Made by a program: the position numbers and the translations under genes | NCBI GenBank assembly: GCA_947488625.1 | Contig: CANKZR010000001.1 | Span: forward strand, 992,001-1,056,000 | Length of the DNA: 64,000 bases | Origin: an uncultured Sphingomonadaceae bacterium | GTDB taxonomy: Bacteria; Pseudomonadota; Alphaproteobacteria; Sphingomonadales; Sphingomonadaceae | Direction: 5' to 3' | The notes under the pieces: model-generated | Told to the model about the DNA's origin: nothing | What the model saw: the letters and a program-made list of their open reading frames with translations, nothing else | Database searches by the model: none | Part shown: in pieces, positions 8,480 through 18,131 of the stretch | How positions within the stretch are numbered: position 1 is the first letter of the stretch | Layout: every line of letters begins with the position of its first letter

Positions 8480-9408
8480 CTACTGCGCCACCAGTTCGAT
8501 CATCCAGATTTCTGCCCGCGTCCCAAATCGTATCGGCAGGAGGCTTGTACCTAGGCCCGCACCGACAATAACTGTCTGGCCACCTTCCACGACCTTTCCG
8601 CAGGCGAAGCGATCTCCGTAACGAGACATCGTGGCCAGCGCTCCGACGATAGGAAGTCTGATTTGCCCACATGGGTGTGGCCGGCCAGGACAAGCGGCAC
8701 GTCACTGGTAACCTGCGGCGCGATATCCGGGCTATGCGTCACGATCAGCTTACCGCCGTCGAGCGTGCCAAGTTGCCGTAGAACCGCCGATAGGTCGTCG
8801 CGGCGGGTGTAGGCATCATCCACGCCGCCGATTGCGAGAGGGCCACGCTGGGTGGATTCGTTTTGCAGGACTGCAATACCGTTACGCTGCAGCGCCCTGC
8901 GAAGCGCCGGCCAGTCGAACCAGTGATCGTGATTACCCGGCACCGCGATCGTACCCATGGGAGCGCGCAGGTTACCAAGCGGGGCGACGATCTCTTCTGC
9001 CGTGTAGGTGTGCGTCGCGAACCTCTTTTCACTCACCAGATCTCCGGCAATCAGGACGAGGTCCGGTTTCAGGTCATTTACCTGGCTGACAATACGCGCA
9101 AGCCGCGATGGTGGCATGTCCGGCCCGGCGACATGAATATCGGATAGCAGGGCAATCGTAATGGGAGGGGTCCCTTGTGGCAGTCCACGCAGCTCTACCC
9201 GCGCTGTGCGTACCAGCGGGTCTGCCATGGTATCGGCCCCCGCTTTCCACGCCAGTGCCAGACCCGTGACGAGGAGAGCGGCAAGCACCCACTTCCATCG
9301 GTGCCGAAGTATCGCGGGCAGTGTCTGCACGCCTGCGTCCTTACTCCGCGTTGGATGCAGCGCAACTCCTCTCGCGCAAAACCGCATCGGAACCCTTGGC
9401 AGTTTCAC
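8480..9408 (-). pseudogene. Metallophosphoesterase with a single-base frameshift
   Basis: Calcineurin-like phosphoesterase anchored by one N-terminal helix ([15 protein letters not shown]). Motifs in order are SDIHVAG, AGDLVSE, GNHDHW and AGHTH, the metal-binding set of the YkuE/LpxH-like superfamily. The open frame from 9408 runs on to 8551, but after AGHTH (codon CAT at 8671-8673) it gives an unrelated tail. Adding one T between 8671 and 8670 turns HVGKSD into HCGQIRLP. That frame continues with a family-like end (ATMSRYGDRFACG, then GAGLGTSLLP) to a TAG at 8480-8482. I therefore read it as a one-base deletion, either real or a sequencing error. The start could be one of several Met codons between 9408 and about 9385. 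Confidence 0.75.
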
Positions 9409-9461
9409 CCGCTCGCTCTAGGAAGCCTGCCAACTCCCTTTTCGATAGGAAAAACCGTTCC

Positions 9462-10184
9462 ATGCTGCTGCCCGACGCCAAACGTATCCTGCTGAAGCTT
9501 TCAGGAGAGGTGCTGATGGGGGAGCAGGGTTTCGGGATCGAGCCGACATTCGTTGCGGGTCTGGCAGAAGAGGTGAAGCAGGCGAAAGACAGCGGGCTTG
9601 AAGTTTGCCTGGTTATCGGCGGCGGCAATATCTTCCGCGGCATGGCGGGCGCGGCCAAGGGGCTTGACCGCACCACGGGCGACTACATGGGCATGCTGGC
9701 AACGGTGATGAACGCGCTGGCCATGCAGGCCGCGCTGGAAAAGATCGGCGTGGAGACGCGCGTGCAAAGCGCCATCCCCATGAACGCCGTTTGCGAACCC
9801 TACATTCGCCGCCGGGCGGAGAGGCATCTGCAGAAGGGCCGCATAGTCATCTTCGCGGCCGGTACGGGCAATCCGTTCTTCACCACCGATACGGGCGCTG
9901 CGCTGCGCGCTGCCGAAATGAATTGCGACGCGCTGCTCAAAGGCACCAGCGTCGACGGGGTCTACAACAAGGATCCCAAGCGCTTCGATGATGCGGAGCG
10001 CCATGAAACAATTACCTATTCTCAGGTCTTGAGTGATAACCTCAAGGTCATGGATGCCGCCGCCGTTGCACTGTGCCGCGAAAACGACATTCCCATCGTG
10101 GTCTTCTCGATCCGCGCAAAGGGCAATGTCGCACGCGTGCTGGCGGGCGAGGGCGTGCAGACTATCGTCAGGAAGGATGACTGA
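9462..10184 (+). CDS. pyrH: Uridylate kinase
   Basis: Phosphorylates UMP to UDP in pyrimidine nucleotide synthesis. It is 240 residues of the amino acid kinase fold. Visible are [10 protein letters not shown] at the N-terminus, [10 protein letters not shown] for nucleotide binding and the ATP/UMP loop [21 protein letters not shown] chose the ATG at 9462 because the protein then begins [16 protein letters not shown] as in relatives; the frame is open further upstream but has no family similarity there. frr follows after 2 bases, so they are cotranscribed. Confidence 0.97.
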   Translation: MLLPDAKRILLKLSGEVLMGEQGFGIEPTFVAGLAEEVKQAKDSGLEVCLVIGGGNIFRGMAGAAKGLDRTTGDYMGMLATVMNALAMQAALEKIGVETRVQSAIPMNAVCEPYIRRRAERHLQKGRIVIFAAGTGNPFFTTDTGAALRAAEMNCDALLKGTSVDGVYNKDPKRFDDAERHETITYSQVLSDNLKVMDAAAVALCRENDIPIVVFSIRAKGNVARVLAGEGVQTIVRKDD

Positions 10185-10186
10185 AC

Positions 10187-10741
10187 ATGAAGTATGACAA
10201 GGCCGATGTGGAACGCCGCATGCAAGGCGCTATCGAAAGCCTGAAAGGCGATCTTTCGGGTCTGCGCACGGGGCGTGCGAACACCTCGCTGCTCGATCCC
10301 GTGGTGGTGGAAGTCTATGGCTCCATGATGCCGCTGAACCAGGTTGCCACGGTTAATGCGCCGGAGCCGCGTATGCTGGCGGTGCAGGTTTGGGACAAGG
10401 CCAATGTCAGCGCCGTCGAAAAGGGTATCACCAAGGCCAATCTCGGCCTTAACCCGATGACCGACGGCCAGACCGTGCGCCTGCCCATGCCGGACCTGAA
10501 CGAGGAGCGCCGCAAGGAACTGGCCAAGCTGGCCGGCACTTACGCGGAAAAAGCCAAGATCGCCGTGCGCAACGTGCGCCGCGATGCGAACGAAACGCTG
10601 AAGGAAGACGAGAAGAAGAAGGAAATTTCCGAGGACGATCGCAAGCGGCTGGAGGACGAAGTCCAGAAGATGACCGACAAGTACGTCGCCGACATCGATA
10701 CCGCGACCGAGGCAAAGGAGAAGGAAATCCTGGCACAGTAA
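10187..10741 (+). CDS. frr: Ribosome recycling factor
   Basis: Splits post-termination ribosomes together with EF-G. It is 184 residues, the normal length. The two-domain plan is clear: helical bundle ends with [16 protein letters not shown] at about residue 25-40 and [20 protein letters not shown] near 140, and the small beta domain lies between. It starts 2 bases after the pyrH stop. Confidence 0.98.
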   Translation: MKYDKADVERRMQGAIESLKGDLSGLRTGRANTSLLDPVVVEVYGSMMPLNQVATVNAPEPRMLAVQVWDKANVSAVEKGITKANLGLNPMTDGQTVRLPMPDLNEERRKELAKLAGTYAEKAKIAVRNVRRDANETLKEDEKKKEISEDDRKRLEDEVQKMTDKYVADIDTATEAKEKEILAQ

Positions 10742-10775
10742 GCCGGGACGGAGCCTTCCTCCGATTACTTTCCAG

Positions 10776-11456
10776 ATGTCCAACTCCAACTTTCCCCGCC
10801 ACGTGGCGATCATCATGGATGGCAATGGCCGCTGGGCGAAGAAACGCGCCCTGCCGCGCGCGCTTGGTCACAAGCAGGGCGGGGAAGCCGTGCGCCGCAC
10901 GGTGCAGGCGGCAGAGACACTGGGGCTGGAATGCCTGACACTCTATGCCTTTTCGTCCGAGAACTGGAAGCGGGACGAGAGCGAGATTTCGGATCTGATG
11001 AACCTGATGCGCAGGTTTATCGAAGCGAACTTGCAGGACATGATCGAGCGCAAGGTGCGTCTGAAGATCATCGGCGATTACAAGGCTTTCGCGCCCGACA
11101 TTGTCGAACGGCTCGAAGACGCGCTGGAGCGTACGAAGGACGGGGAACGGACCCTGGCCGTGGCTCTGAACTACGGCGCGCAACAGGAAATCGCCCGCGC
11201 CGCACGGCTGGCAGCTGAAGAAGGCGAAGTGACGCCCGAGGCGATGGACCGCCACCTTTACACCAGTGACCTGCCGCCGCTCGACCTGCTGATCCGCACC
11301 AGCGGGGAGGTGCGTCTGTCGAACTTCCTGCTGTGGCAATCGGCCTATGCCGAAATGCTGTTCATGGACGTGCTCTGGCCCGATTTCAGCGAGGATCACC
11401 TGCGCGAAGCCTGCGAGGAATTCGCCAGACGGGAGCGTCGGTTTGGAGGACGTTGA
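10776..11456 (+). CDS. uppS: Undecaprenyl diphosphate synthase
   Basis: Cis-prenyltransferase that makes the C55 lipid carrier for peptidoglycan. It is 226 residues. The substrate loop HVAIIMDGNGRWAKKR contains catalytic D16. LYAFSSENWKR and the C-terminal IRTSGEVRLSNFLLWQ signature are intact. It lies 34 bases after frr and its stop overlaps the likely TTG start of cdsA by 14 bases. Confidence 0.97.
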   Translation: MSNSNFPRHVAIIMDGNGRWAKKRALPRALGHKQGGEAVRRTVQAAETLGLECLTLYAFSSENWKRDESEISDLMNLMRRFIEANLQDMIERKVRLKIIGDYKAFAPDIVERLEDALERTKDGERTLAVALNYGAQQEIARAARLAAEEGEVTPEAMDRHLYTSDLPPLDLLIRTSGEVRLSNFLLWQSAYAEMLFMDVLWPDFSEDHLREACEEFARRERRFGGR

Positions 11457-12192
11457 AGACCTGACCCCGGAACGCCGCCGCGACAAGATCAAGGCGCTGG
11501 CGAAACGCTATGCCACTGTGCCGCTGTCGGTGCGGACCAGCGACTTGCCCAAACGCGCTGCCAGCGCATTGGTGATGGTCGTCATCGCAGGGATTGCTCT
11601 TGTGCTGGGAGGGGTGATACGCGATCTGTTTTTCGTGGTCATTGGCCTTGTCTGCTTTGCCGAAATGGTAAGATTGATCCTCCGCGGCACCCGCAATGCA
11701 CTGGGCCGCGTAGTGGGGATCGCGCTGGGCGCAATTTACATCGGTTACGCCGTCTGGTTGCTTGCTCAAATCGACTCCGTTCCCGTGCTGCTGCTCTTGA
11801 TCGGTGTCGTTATCATGGTGGATACTTTCGCCTATTTCTTTGGCAGGAGCATAGGCGGACCGAAGATCGCGCCACGGATCAGCCCTTCCAAGACCTGGGC
11901 CGGTTTGTTCGGCGGCGCTGTAGGCGCAACCATTGCAGTCGGGATTCCGCTGGTTCAGGGATGGTCGCCATTTGCCGGACCGCACGATTGGCGTTCGCTT
12001 ATCGTCCTTGCGCCGGTCCTCGCGGTGGTGGCGCAGTCCGGTGATTTCTTTGAAAGTTGGCTCAAGCGAAAGGCTGCGATGAAGGATTCGTCCAACCTCA
12101 TTCCCGGCCACGGCGGCGTATTCGACAGGATCGACGGGCTGATACCCGTGGTTATCGTTGTCGGAAGTTTGGTGGTATTGCCCATCCTATGA
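11443..12192 (+). CDS. cdsA: Phosphatidate cytidylyltransferase
   Basis: Makes CDP-diacylglycerol, the precursor used by PssA and PgsA. It is about 249 residues with several membrane helices. The C-terminal family signature is present: SPSKTWAGLFGGAVG, then KRKAAMKDSSNLIPGHGG and DRIDGL. The start is a judgement. The TTG at 11443 follows a GGGAG site at 7 bases and gives an N-terminus LEDVEDLTPERRRDKI. An upstream in-frame ATG at 11347 would overlap uppS by 110 bases and encode an unlikely Cys/Ser-rich lead. The stop overlaps dxr by 4 bases. Confidence 0.93.
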   Translation: MEDVEDLTPERRRDKIKALAKRYATVPLSVRTSDLPKRAASALVMVVIAGIALVLGGVIRDLFFVVIGLVCFAEMVRLILRGTRNALGRVVGIALGAIYIGYAVWLLAQIDSVPVLLLLIGVVIMVDTFAYFFGRSIGGPKIAPRISPSKTWAGLFGGAVGATIAVGIPLVQGWSPFAGPHDWRSLIVLAPVLAVVAQSGDFFESWLKRKAAMKDSSNLIPGHGGVFDRIDGLIPVVIVVGSLVVLPIL

Positions 12193-13343
12193 CACGCTCC
12201 ATCTCCCTCCTCGGCGCGACCGGCTCGATCGGCGATTCCACGCTCGATCTCATCCGCAATGATCGCGCCAAGTGGAATGTCGTCGCGCTGACCGCCAATT
12301 GCTCGGCGGAAAAGCTGGCGAAGCTGGCTATCGAATTCGACGCGCAACTGGCGGTGGTGGGTGACGAAAGCTGTCTGCCCGAACTGCGTCGGCACCTTTC
12401 AGGCACCGCAATCGAAGCCGCAGGCGGCGCCCAGGCGCTGTGCGATGCCGCGGCGCGGCCTGCTGAAATCACGGTAGCCGCCATAGTCGGATGCGCGGGC
12501 CTTGCGCCCACCATGCGCGCGATAGAGCAGGGCAACACCGTGGCGCTCGCCAACAAGGAGGCGCTGGTCTCTGCGGGCGAGGTGATGACGCGCCTCGTCG
12601 AACAGCACGGAACCACGTTGTTGCCGGTCGATTCCGAACACAACGCCATCTTCCAGTGCCTTGAAGGGGGTAAGCTGGAGGATGTACGCTGGATTACGCT
12701 AACGGCCAGCGGTGGGCCGTTCCGCACCAAGTCCATGGCGGAACTGGAAGCGGCAACGCCCAAGCAGGCCGTGGCACATCCCAATTGGGACATGGGCGCA
12801 AAGATCAGCGTCGATTCCGCCACCATGATGAACAAGGGGCTGGAATTTATCGAGGCGTTCCATCTCTTTCCGGTGGGACTGGATCGGCTGCGTATCATCG
12901 TCCACCCGCAAAGCGTGATCCACTCGATGGTCGAATACCGCGATGGCTCCACGCTCGCCCAGCTTGGGCCCAGCGACATGCGCGTGCCGATAGCCTCCAC
13001 GCTGGCGTATCCCGCGCGGATGGACACCAACTGCAAGTCGCTGGACCTTGCGACCATCGGAGAGCTCAGCTTCTTCGCCCCTGACGAGGAGCGCTTTCCG
13101 GCGACAAGGCTGGCGCGCGAGGCCGCCCATGCAGGCGGCGCGGCGCCCGCCGTTCTCAACGCGGCGAACGAGGTGGCGGTGGCCGCTTTTCTCGCCGGTC
13201 AGGTGAAGTTCACGCAAATTTCGGCAATATCTGCCAGAACCCTCGACAACTACGCGCCGCCTGCGCCTCAAACGCTCGACGAAGTATTATCCGTCGATGC
13301 AGAGGCGAGGGCGCGCGCCGGAGAGATGCTGGAGATCGCCTGA
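12189..13343 (+). CDS. dxr: 1-deoxy-D-xylulose 5-phosphate reductoisomerase
   Basis: Second enzyme of the MEP isoprenoid pathway, feeding the UppS reaction. It is 384 residues. The NADPH motif LLGATGSIGDST is at residues 6-17, the metal- and substrate-binding segment is LLPVDSEHNAIFQ, and SGGPFR and the flexible loop HPNWDMGAKISVDSATMMNK follow. The ATG at 12189 overlaps the cdsA stop (ATGA). The frame is open further upstream to 12057 but that stretch is inside cdsA and not family-like. Confidence 0.97.
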   Translation: MTRSISLLGATGSIGDSTLDLIRNDRAKWNVVALTANCSAEKLAKLAIEFDAQLAVVGDESCLPELRRHLSGTAIEAAGGAQALCDAAARPAEITVAAIVGCAGLAPTMRAIEQGNTVALANKEALVSAGEVMTRLVEQHGTTLLPVDSEHNAIFQCLEGGKLEDVRWITLTASGGPFRTKSMAELEAATPKQAVAHPNWDMGAKISVDSATMMNKGLEFIEAFHLFPVGLDRLRIIVHPQSVIHSMVEYRDGSTLAQLGPSDMRVPIASTLAYPARMDTNCKSLDLATIGELSFFAPDEERFPATRLAREAAHAGGAAPAVLNAANEVAVAAFLAGQVKFTQISAISARTLDNYAPPAPQTLDEVLSVDAEARARAGEMLEIA

Positions 13344-13346
13344 CCC

Positions 13347-14468
13347 ATGTTCGAAACGCTGCCATTCTGGGTGTACCCCCTCGGCTTCCTGCTCATGCTT
13401 GGCCCGCTCGTCGTGCTGCACGAGTTGGGGCATTACCTCGTCGGACGGATGTTCGGCGTAGGTGCAGAAGCCTTCTCGGTCGGCTTCGGCAAGGAGATTG
13501 CCGGTTATACGGATAAGCGTGGCACCCGCTGGAAACTCTCGGCATTGCCGCTGGGCGGCTACGTACAGTTCCAGGGTGACATGAACCCGGCCAGCCAGCC
13601 CGATGCCGAGGCGCCAGTACGCGAGGGCGATTTCCAGGCTGCCTCGCTGTGGCAACGTGCCCTGATCGTGGCAGCGGGACCGGTCGCCAACGTGTTGATC
13701 GCGATTGGTATCTTCGCCGCGTTCTTCATGATTTTCGGCAATCCGGTCGCCGTCGACCCGGCGGAAGAGACCGTCATCGCGGCCTTTGCCGAGGATTCAC
13801 CTGCACAGGACGCCGGCCTGCAGCTGGGAGACCGGATCGTAGCCGTCGAGGGTGAGGAAACCCGCGACTTTCGCGAAATAGCCCAGTCGATCATGCTGTA
13901 TCCCGGCCGCGAACTGGACATTTCCGTCGAACGCGACGGAGAAACCTTCACCGTTCCCGTCGTCGCCGAACGTATCGAGGTGAGCGATCAATTCGGCAAC
14001 CAGACCGTAATTGGACGCATCGGTGTGGAAGGCCGTCCCGGCGAGCGCATTTTCGAACCGGTTGGCCTGATCTCTGCCATCGGCATGGCATGGCAGCAAT
14101 GTATCGAGACGGTTGACCTGATGATCACAGGCATCGGGCAGATCTTCACCGGCGAACGCTCCGTGAAGGAACTGGGCGGACCGATCACAATCGCCAAGGT
14201 ATCAGGTGAGCAATTAAGCCTCGGCTGGCTGGAATTTGCCAGTTTCGCCGCATTGATTTCACTTAATTTGGCATTCATCAACCTGCTGCCAATCCCCGCG
14301 CTCGACGGCGGGCACCTGGCTTTCTACGCGGTCGAGGCGATCCGTCGCAAGCCAGCCAGCCCGCGCAGTCAGGAATGGGCGTTTCGCACCGGCATGGCTC
14401 TCGTGCTGGCGCTGATGCTGTTCGTGACGGTAATCGATATAGCCAAGCTGCCCATTTTCGGCAGTTAG
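13347..14468 (+). CDS. rseP: Site-2 intramembrane metalloprotease RseP
   Basis: Zinc protease that cleaves membrane-bound anti-sigma factors and remnant signal peptides. It is 373 residues. The zinc motif H25-E26-x2-H29 (HELGH) is in the first helix and the second ligand site is NLLPIPALDGGHL near residue 318. Between them is a single PDZ domain (about residues 135-215), whereas E. coli RseP has two PDZ domains in about 450 residues. It follows dxr by 3 bases and precedes bamA by 190 bases, in which I see no gene. Confidence 0.95.
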   Translation: MFETLPFWVYPLGFLLMLGPLVVLHELGHYLVGRMFGVGAEAFSVGFGKEIAGYTDKRGTRWKLSALPLGGYVQFQGDMNPASQPDAEAPVREGDFQAASLWQRALIVAAGPVANVLIAIGIFAAFFMIFGNPVAVDPAEETVIAAFAEDSPAQDAGLQLGDRIVAVEGEETRDFREIAQSIMLYPGRELDISVERDGETFTVPVVAERIEVSDQFGNQTVIGRIGVEGRPGERIFEPVGLISAIGMAWQQCIETVDLMITGIGQIFTGERSVKELGGPITIAKVSGEQLSLGWLEFASFAALISLNLAFINLLPIPALDGGHLAFYAVEAIRRKPASPRSQEWAFRTGMALVLALMLFVTVIDIAKLPIFGS

Positions 14469-14658
14469 GCCGAAAAGCTTTAGGTGGGGAAAGGACCACG
14501 TTTATCGCGCATATCGGGGCAACTTCGCTTGATTGCCGGACTGGCATGGGGCAAGGGCGCTCTTCGCGTGAGAAACTGGAAAAGCCGATACCCGCCGGGG
14601 GCGGTAACGCGGCTTGTAATTTCGCCGGTGCGCAAGTGTCGACAAGAGTGGACGGATA

Positions 14659-17421
14659 ATGGGTTCCAAGGCCAGGACGATAATTTCCCAGCATTACGCC
14701 GCAACCTTGCTGGGTTGCACGATGTTGGCAGGATTGCCCGCGCACGCGCTGGCACAGGATGGCGACGATGCGCCGCAGGAAGAGCGGGCCCTTGAAGATG
14801 CGATGGCTACGCTAGGCAGTCAGCCCGGTGAAACGCCTGCGCAGGATCAGGTCGACGTAACGCAGGAAACGCCTGCGCCTGCGCCTGCGCCCGCCCCGCA
14901 GGAGCAGGGCGATGTCATCCGTTCCATCGGTGTATCGGGTGCACAGCGGCTGGAGCCGGAGACGATCGTTTCCTACATTCAGCTGCGCCCCGGCATGGTC
15001 TACACCGCTGCCGCAGCCGACCAGGCGCTGATCGACCTCGCAAACACCGAATTGTTCGCCGATTTTTCCATCGCCAATAACAACGGCAACGTGGTCATCA
15101 CGGTGGAAGAGAACCCGATCATTAACCGTATCATTCTGGAGGGCAACCGCCGGATCGACAACGAGAAGATCGTCCCCGAGATCAACCTCTCGCCGCGCCA
15201 GATCTTTACCCGTAGCCGCGTTCGCGCCGATGTTGCCCGCATTATCGAACTGTACAAGCGGCAGGGCCGTTTTGCCGCAACGGTAGAGCCGCAGATGGTC
15301 ATGCTGGACCAGAACCGCGTCGACGTGATCTTCGAGATTTCCGAGGGTCCCAAGTCCAAGGTTCGCCAGATTAACATCATCGGTAACGAGGTGTTCTCCG
15401 ACGGCGACCTGCGTGACGAGATGGTAACACGCGAGGACAGCCTGTTCGCGCTGTTCAGTTCCAACACCAGCTACGATCCCGATCGCCTGGCGTTCGACCA
15501 GCAGAAGCTGCGCCAGTTCTATCTTACCGAGGGTTACGCCGATTTCCGCGTCGTATCTGCCGTGGCCGAGCTGACGCCGGACAAGCGCGATTTCATCATT
15601 ACCTATGTGGTGGAAGAGGGCGAACGCTATGAGTTCGGCGATGTCGAGGTTGTCAGCCAGCTGCGCGATTTCTCCAGCGAACAGTTGACTGCCGGTCTCT
15701 CCATGGAAAGCGGCGACTGGTACAATGCGGAGCAGATCGACAACACGGTAGAGGGTCTGACCGAGACCGCCGGCGCGTTCGGATATGCCTTTGCCGAAGT
15801 GCGCCCGCGAATTTCACGCAACCCCGAAACGCGAACGATGGACGTGACGTTCACCGTTTCCGATGCGCCGCGCGTCTATGTCGAGGCCATCGAGATCAAC
15901 GGCAACACCCTGACGCAGGACAAGGTGATCCGCCGCGAATTCCGTATCGCGGAAGGTGATGCCTTCAGTTCTCTGCAGGTTGCGCGTTCTTCCGCTCGCA
16001 TCAACTCGCTGGGTTACTTCCAAGAAAACTTCGAGGTTACGCAGGTAGAGGGCAGCAGCCCCGACCGTATTATCCTGCAGGCCAATGTGCAGGAAGAGCC
16101 GACCGGTGAACTCTCGTTGTCGGCGGGCTTCTCCTCGCTCGAAAGCTTCATCTTCAACGGCTCGATCCGGCAGAACAACTTCCGTGGTCGCGGACAGACC
16201 ATCGGACTGGGCGTCAACTATTCGCGTTATTCGCGTTCCGCCAATATCAGCTTTACCGAGCCCAAGGTGTTCGACCGCGATATCGCGCTGGGCTTCGATC
16301 TGTATCGCCAGGATTACAACAACGGCTATTTCGACCGCGATAGCGCCACTTACGAACAGACCACCACCGGGGGATCGGTGCGCGTGGGCGTTCCGCTGAC
16401 CGAGTACATGAGCCTGCTGGGCAGCTATACCCTGAACTATCAGGAAGTGACCGTAGCAGAACGGCAGTTCTTCGCCGATTTCGATGGCGATGGCGTGACC
16501 GAATGCGAGCCGCTGCTGGCAGGCCGCTATCTTTGTGACGCGTTGGGCAACCGCGTGCAATCCATCCTGGGTCTCACGCTTAACTACAGTACTCTCAACA
16601 GCAATATCCGGCCGACTAGCGGCGAAAGGGTTTCCACCACGCTGCAGTTTGCCGGTGTGGGCGGTGATACGCGTTACGTTCGGGCCCGGCTCAACGCATC
16701 CAAGTATTGGTCGCTGGGGGCCGGATTTATCGGCTCCCTGTCGCTGGAAGGCGGCTATATCAACGGCCTTGGTGACGATGTGCTGCTGACGGACCGGTTC
16801 TTCCTGGGCGAAGGCCAGATTCGCGGCTTCGACATTCGCGGAGTCGGTCCGCGCGTCGTTCGCCGGTTCTACGAGCCGGACGAGGACGGCAACCAGGTTC
16901 TCATCCCGCTTGGCGATGACCGCAACCAGGATGATGCGCTGGGCGGCGAGGCCTATTATCTGGCCCGTGCCGAAATTGAGATTCCGCTGGGTTCCGGCGC
17001 CCGCGAGCTTGGCTTGCGCCCGTCGATCTTTGTCGATGTCGGCTCGGTTTTCGGGGTCGATACTCCGCAACTGACACAAAGCCCGCTGCCCGATGGCCTG
17101 TTCATCCCGCAGCGTGACGGCGACGGCAATCCGCTTTTCGCGCAGCCGATTTTCGATGACGATGGCAACATCGTCAGCTCGGAACTCACGATCAACCCGG
17201 TCGGGCCCGACGGCACGGACAACAGTCCGGTTGGCCAAAGTCTGCCGCCATTTACCGAGGAATTCCTCGGTGACACGCCCAAGCCGCGTGTAACCGCCGG
17301 TATCGGCGTGAACTGGAACTCCCCATTCGGTCCGTTCAGGATTGATGTAGCTTACGATGTGCTATCGGAGCGCGGGGACGAAACCAAAACCTTCTCCTTC
17401 AATGTAGGAACGCAATTCTAA
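14659..17421 (+). CDS. bamA: Outer membrane protein assembly factor BamA
   Basis: Central component that inserts beta-barrel proteins into the outer membrane. It is 920 residues, longer than the usual 800 or so. A signal peptide ends near AHALAQ. A Pro/Ala linker encoded by a CCTGCG hexamer repeat follows (about residues 70-85), then five POTRA domains and the barrel. The lid motif is recognisable (FFLGEGQIRGFDIRGVGP). The barrel carries Asp-rich extracellular-type inserts. One is D607-F-D609-G-D611-G, followed by Cys616 and Cys626, which could form a disulfide; another lies near residue 819. The barrel ends in F, as outer membrane proteins do. skp starts within the stop (TAATG). Confidence 0.97.
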   Translation: MGSKARTIISQHYAATLLGCTMLAGLPAHALAQDGDDAPQEERALEDAMATLGSQPGETPAQDQVDVTQETPAPAPAPAPQEQGDVIRSIGVSGAQRLEPETIVSYIQLRPGMVYTAAAADQALIDLANTELFADFSIANNNGNVVITVEENPIINRIILEGNRRIDNEKIVPEINLSPRQIFTRSRVRADVARIIELYKRQGRFAATVEPQMVMLDQNRVDVIFEISEGPKSKVRQINIIGNEVFSDGDLRDEMVTREDSLFALFSSNTSYDPDRLAFDQQKLRQFYLTEGYADFRVVSAVAELTPDKRDFIITYVVEEGERYEFGDVEVVSQLRDFSSEQLTAGLSMESGDWYNAEQIDNTVEGLTETAGAFGYAFAEVRPRISRNPETRTMDVTFTVSDAPRVYVEAIEINGNTLTQDKVIRREFRIAEGDAFSSLQVARSSARINSLGYFQENFEVTQVEGSSPDRIILQANVQEEPTGELSLSAGFSSLESFIFNGSIRQNNFRGRGQTIGLGVNYSRYSRSANISFTEPKVFDRDIALGFDLYRQDYNNGYFDRDSATYEQTTTGGSVRVGVPLTEYMSLLGSYTLNYQEVTVAERQFFADFDGDGVTECEPLLAGRYLCDALGNRVQSILGLTLNYSTLNSNIRPTSGERVSTTLQFAGVGGDTRYVRARLNASKYWSLGAGFIGSLSLEGGYINGLGDDVLLTDRFFLGEGQIRGFDIRGVGPRVVRRFYEPDEDGNQVLIPLGDDRNQDDALGGEAYYLARAEIEIPLGSGARELGLRPSIFVDVGSVFGVDTPQLTQSPLPDGLFIPQRDGDGNPLFAQPIFDDDGNIVSSELTINPVGPDGTDNSPVGQSLPPFTEEFLGDTPKPRVTAGIGVNWNSPFGPFRIDVAYDVLSERGDETKTFSFNVGTQF

Positions 17422-18107
17422 TGAATATTTTCGCAAAGTCGGCGCTGGGCGCCGCATGTGCCGTTGCCGGTGCCAGCTTCGCCATTCCCGCCGCCGCGCA
17501 GGTGAATGGTATCGCCACGGCCGATATCGGTTTCGCGGTGGCCAATTCGCAGGCATTCCAGACTGGCTACCAGCAGATCGCCACGCAGTACCAGGCGCAG
17601 CGTACCACTATCGAACAGCGCACCCAGCAGCGCCAGCAGCTGATCCAGTCCTTCGACACCAATGGTGACGGGCAGATCGACCAGACCGAACAGGCCGCTA
17701 CGCAGGATCCGAACAACGCGACGGTCCAGCAGGTTCAGGCGATCGACCAGGAAATTGCCACGTTGCAGCAGCCGATCAACCGTGCCCGCGTCTATGTGGT
17801 GCAGCAGGTGGCCCAGCAGTACTCCGCCGCTCTTCAGCAGGTTATCAGCGATCAGAACATTCAGTTCGTTATGACGCCGGAAGCGATCGTCTACGCACCT
17901 GAAGCTGCCGACGTGACGAACAGCGTGGTCACGGCGCTGAACACGCGTGTACCCAACGTGCAGGTTGCGCCGCCGGCTGACTGGCAGCCCAGCGAAGCTG
18001 CAGTTGGCCTGTTCCAGCAGATCCAGCAGATTTTGATGATGGCTGCCATGCAGCAGCAACAGTCCGCCGCACAGGGCGGTGCTGCGCCAGCCTCGACTGG
18101 CCGCTAA
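17421..18107 (+). CDS. skp: Skp/OmpH periplasmic chaperone with EF-hand loop
   Basis: Holds unfolded outer membrane proteins in the periplasm and passes them to BamA. It is 228 residues, against about 160 in E. coli. A signal peptide ends at PAAAQ (residue 27), followed by the conserved IATADIGFAVANSQAF strand and long Gln-rich helical arms. Residues 79-90 read DTNGDGQIDQTE, a textbook EF-hand calcium loop with ligand positions 1, 3, 5, 9 and 12 filled. This sits inside the coiled-coil arm where classical Skp has no metal site. The C-terminus has a Gln/Ala-rich tail. It overlaps bamA by one base, so the two are coupled. Confidence 0.92.
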   Translation: MNIFAKSALGAACAVAGASFAIPAAAQVNGIATADIGFAVANSQAFQTGYQQIATQYQAQRTTIEQRTQQRQQLIQSFDTNGDGQIDQTEQAATQDPNNATVQQVQAIDQEIATLQQPINRARVYVVQQVAQQYSAALQQVISDQNIQFVMTPEAIVYAPEAADVTNSVVTALNTRVPNVQVAPPADWQPSEAAVGLFQQIQQILMMAAMQQQQSAAQGGAAPASTGR

Positions 18108-18131
18108 GACAAGGAAACGAGGGGCAGGGCC

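Noticed and set aside
12057-12188. 44-codon N-terminal extension of dxr
   Set aside because: It lies inside cdsA, is Arg-rich and not family-like; ATG 12189 in the ATGA overlap gives the normal Dxr start.
15814-17238. 474-codon minus-strand frame over bamA
   Set aside because: Shadow of the BamA barrel region.
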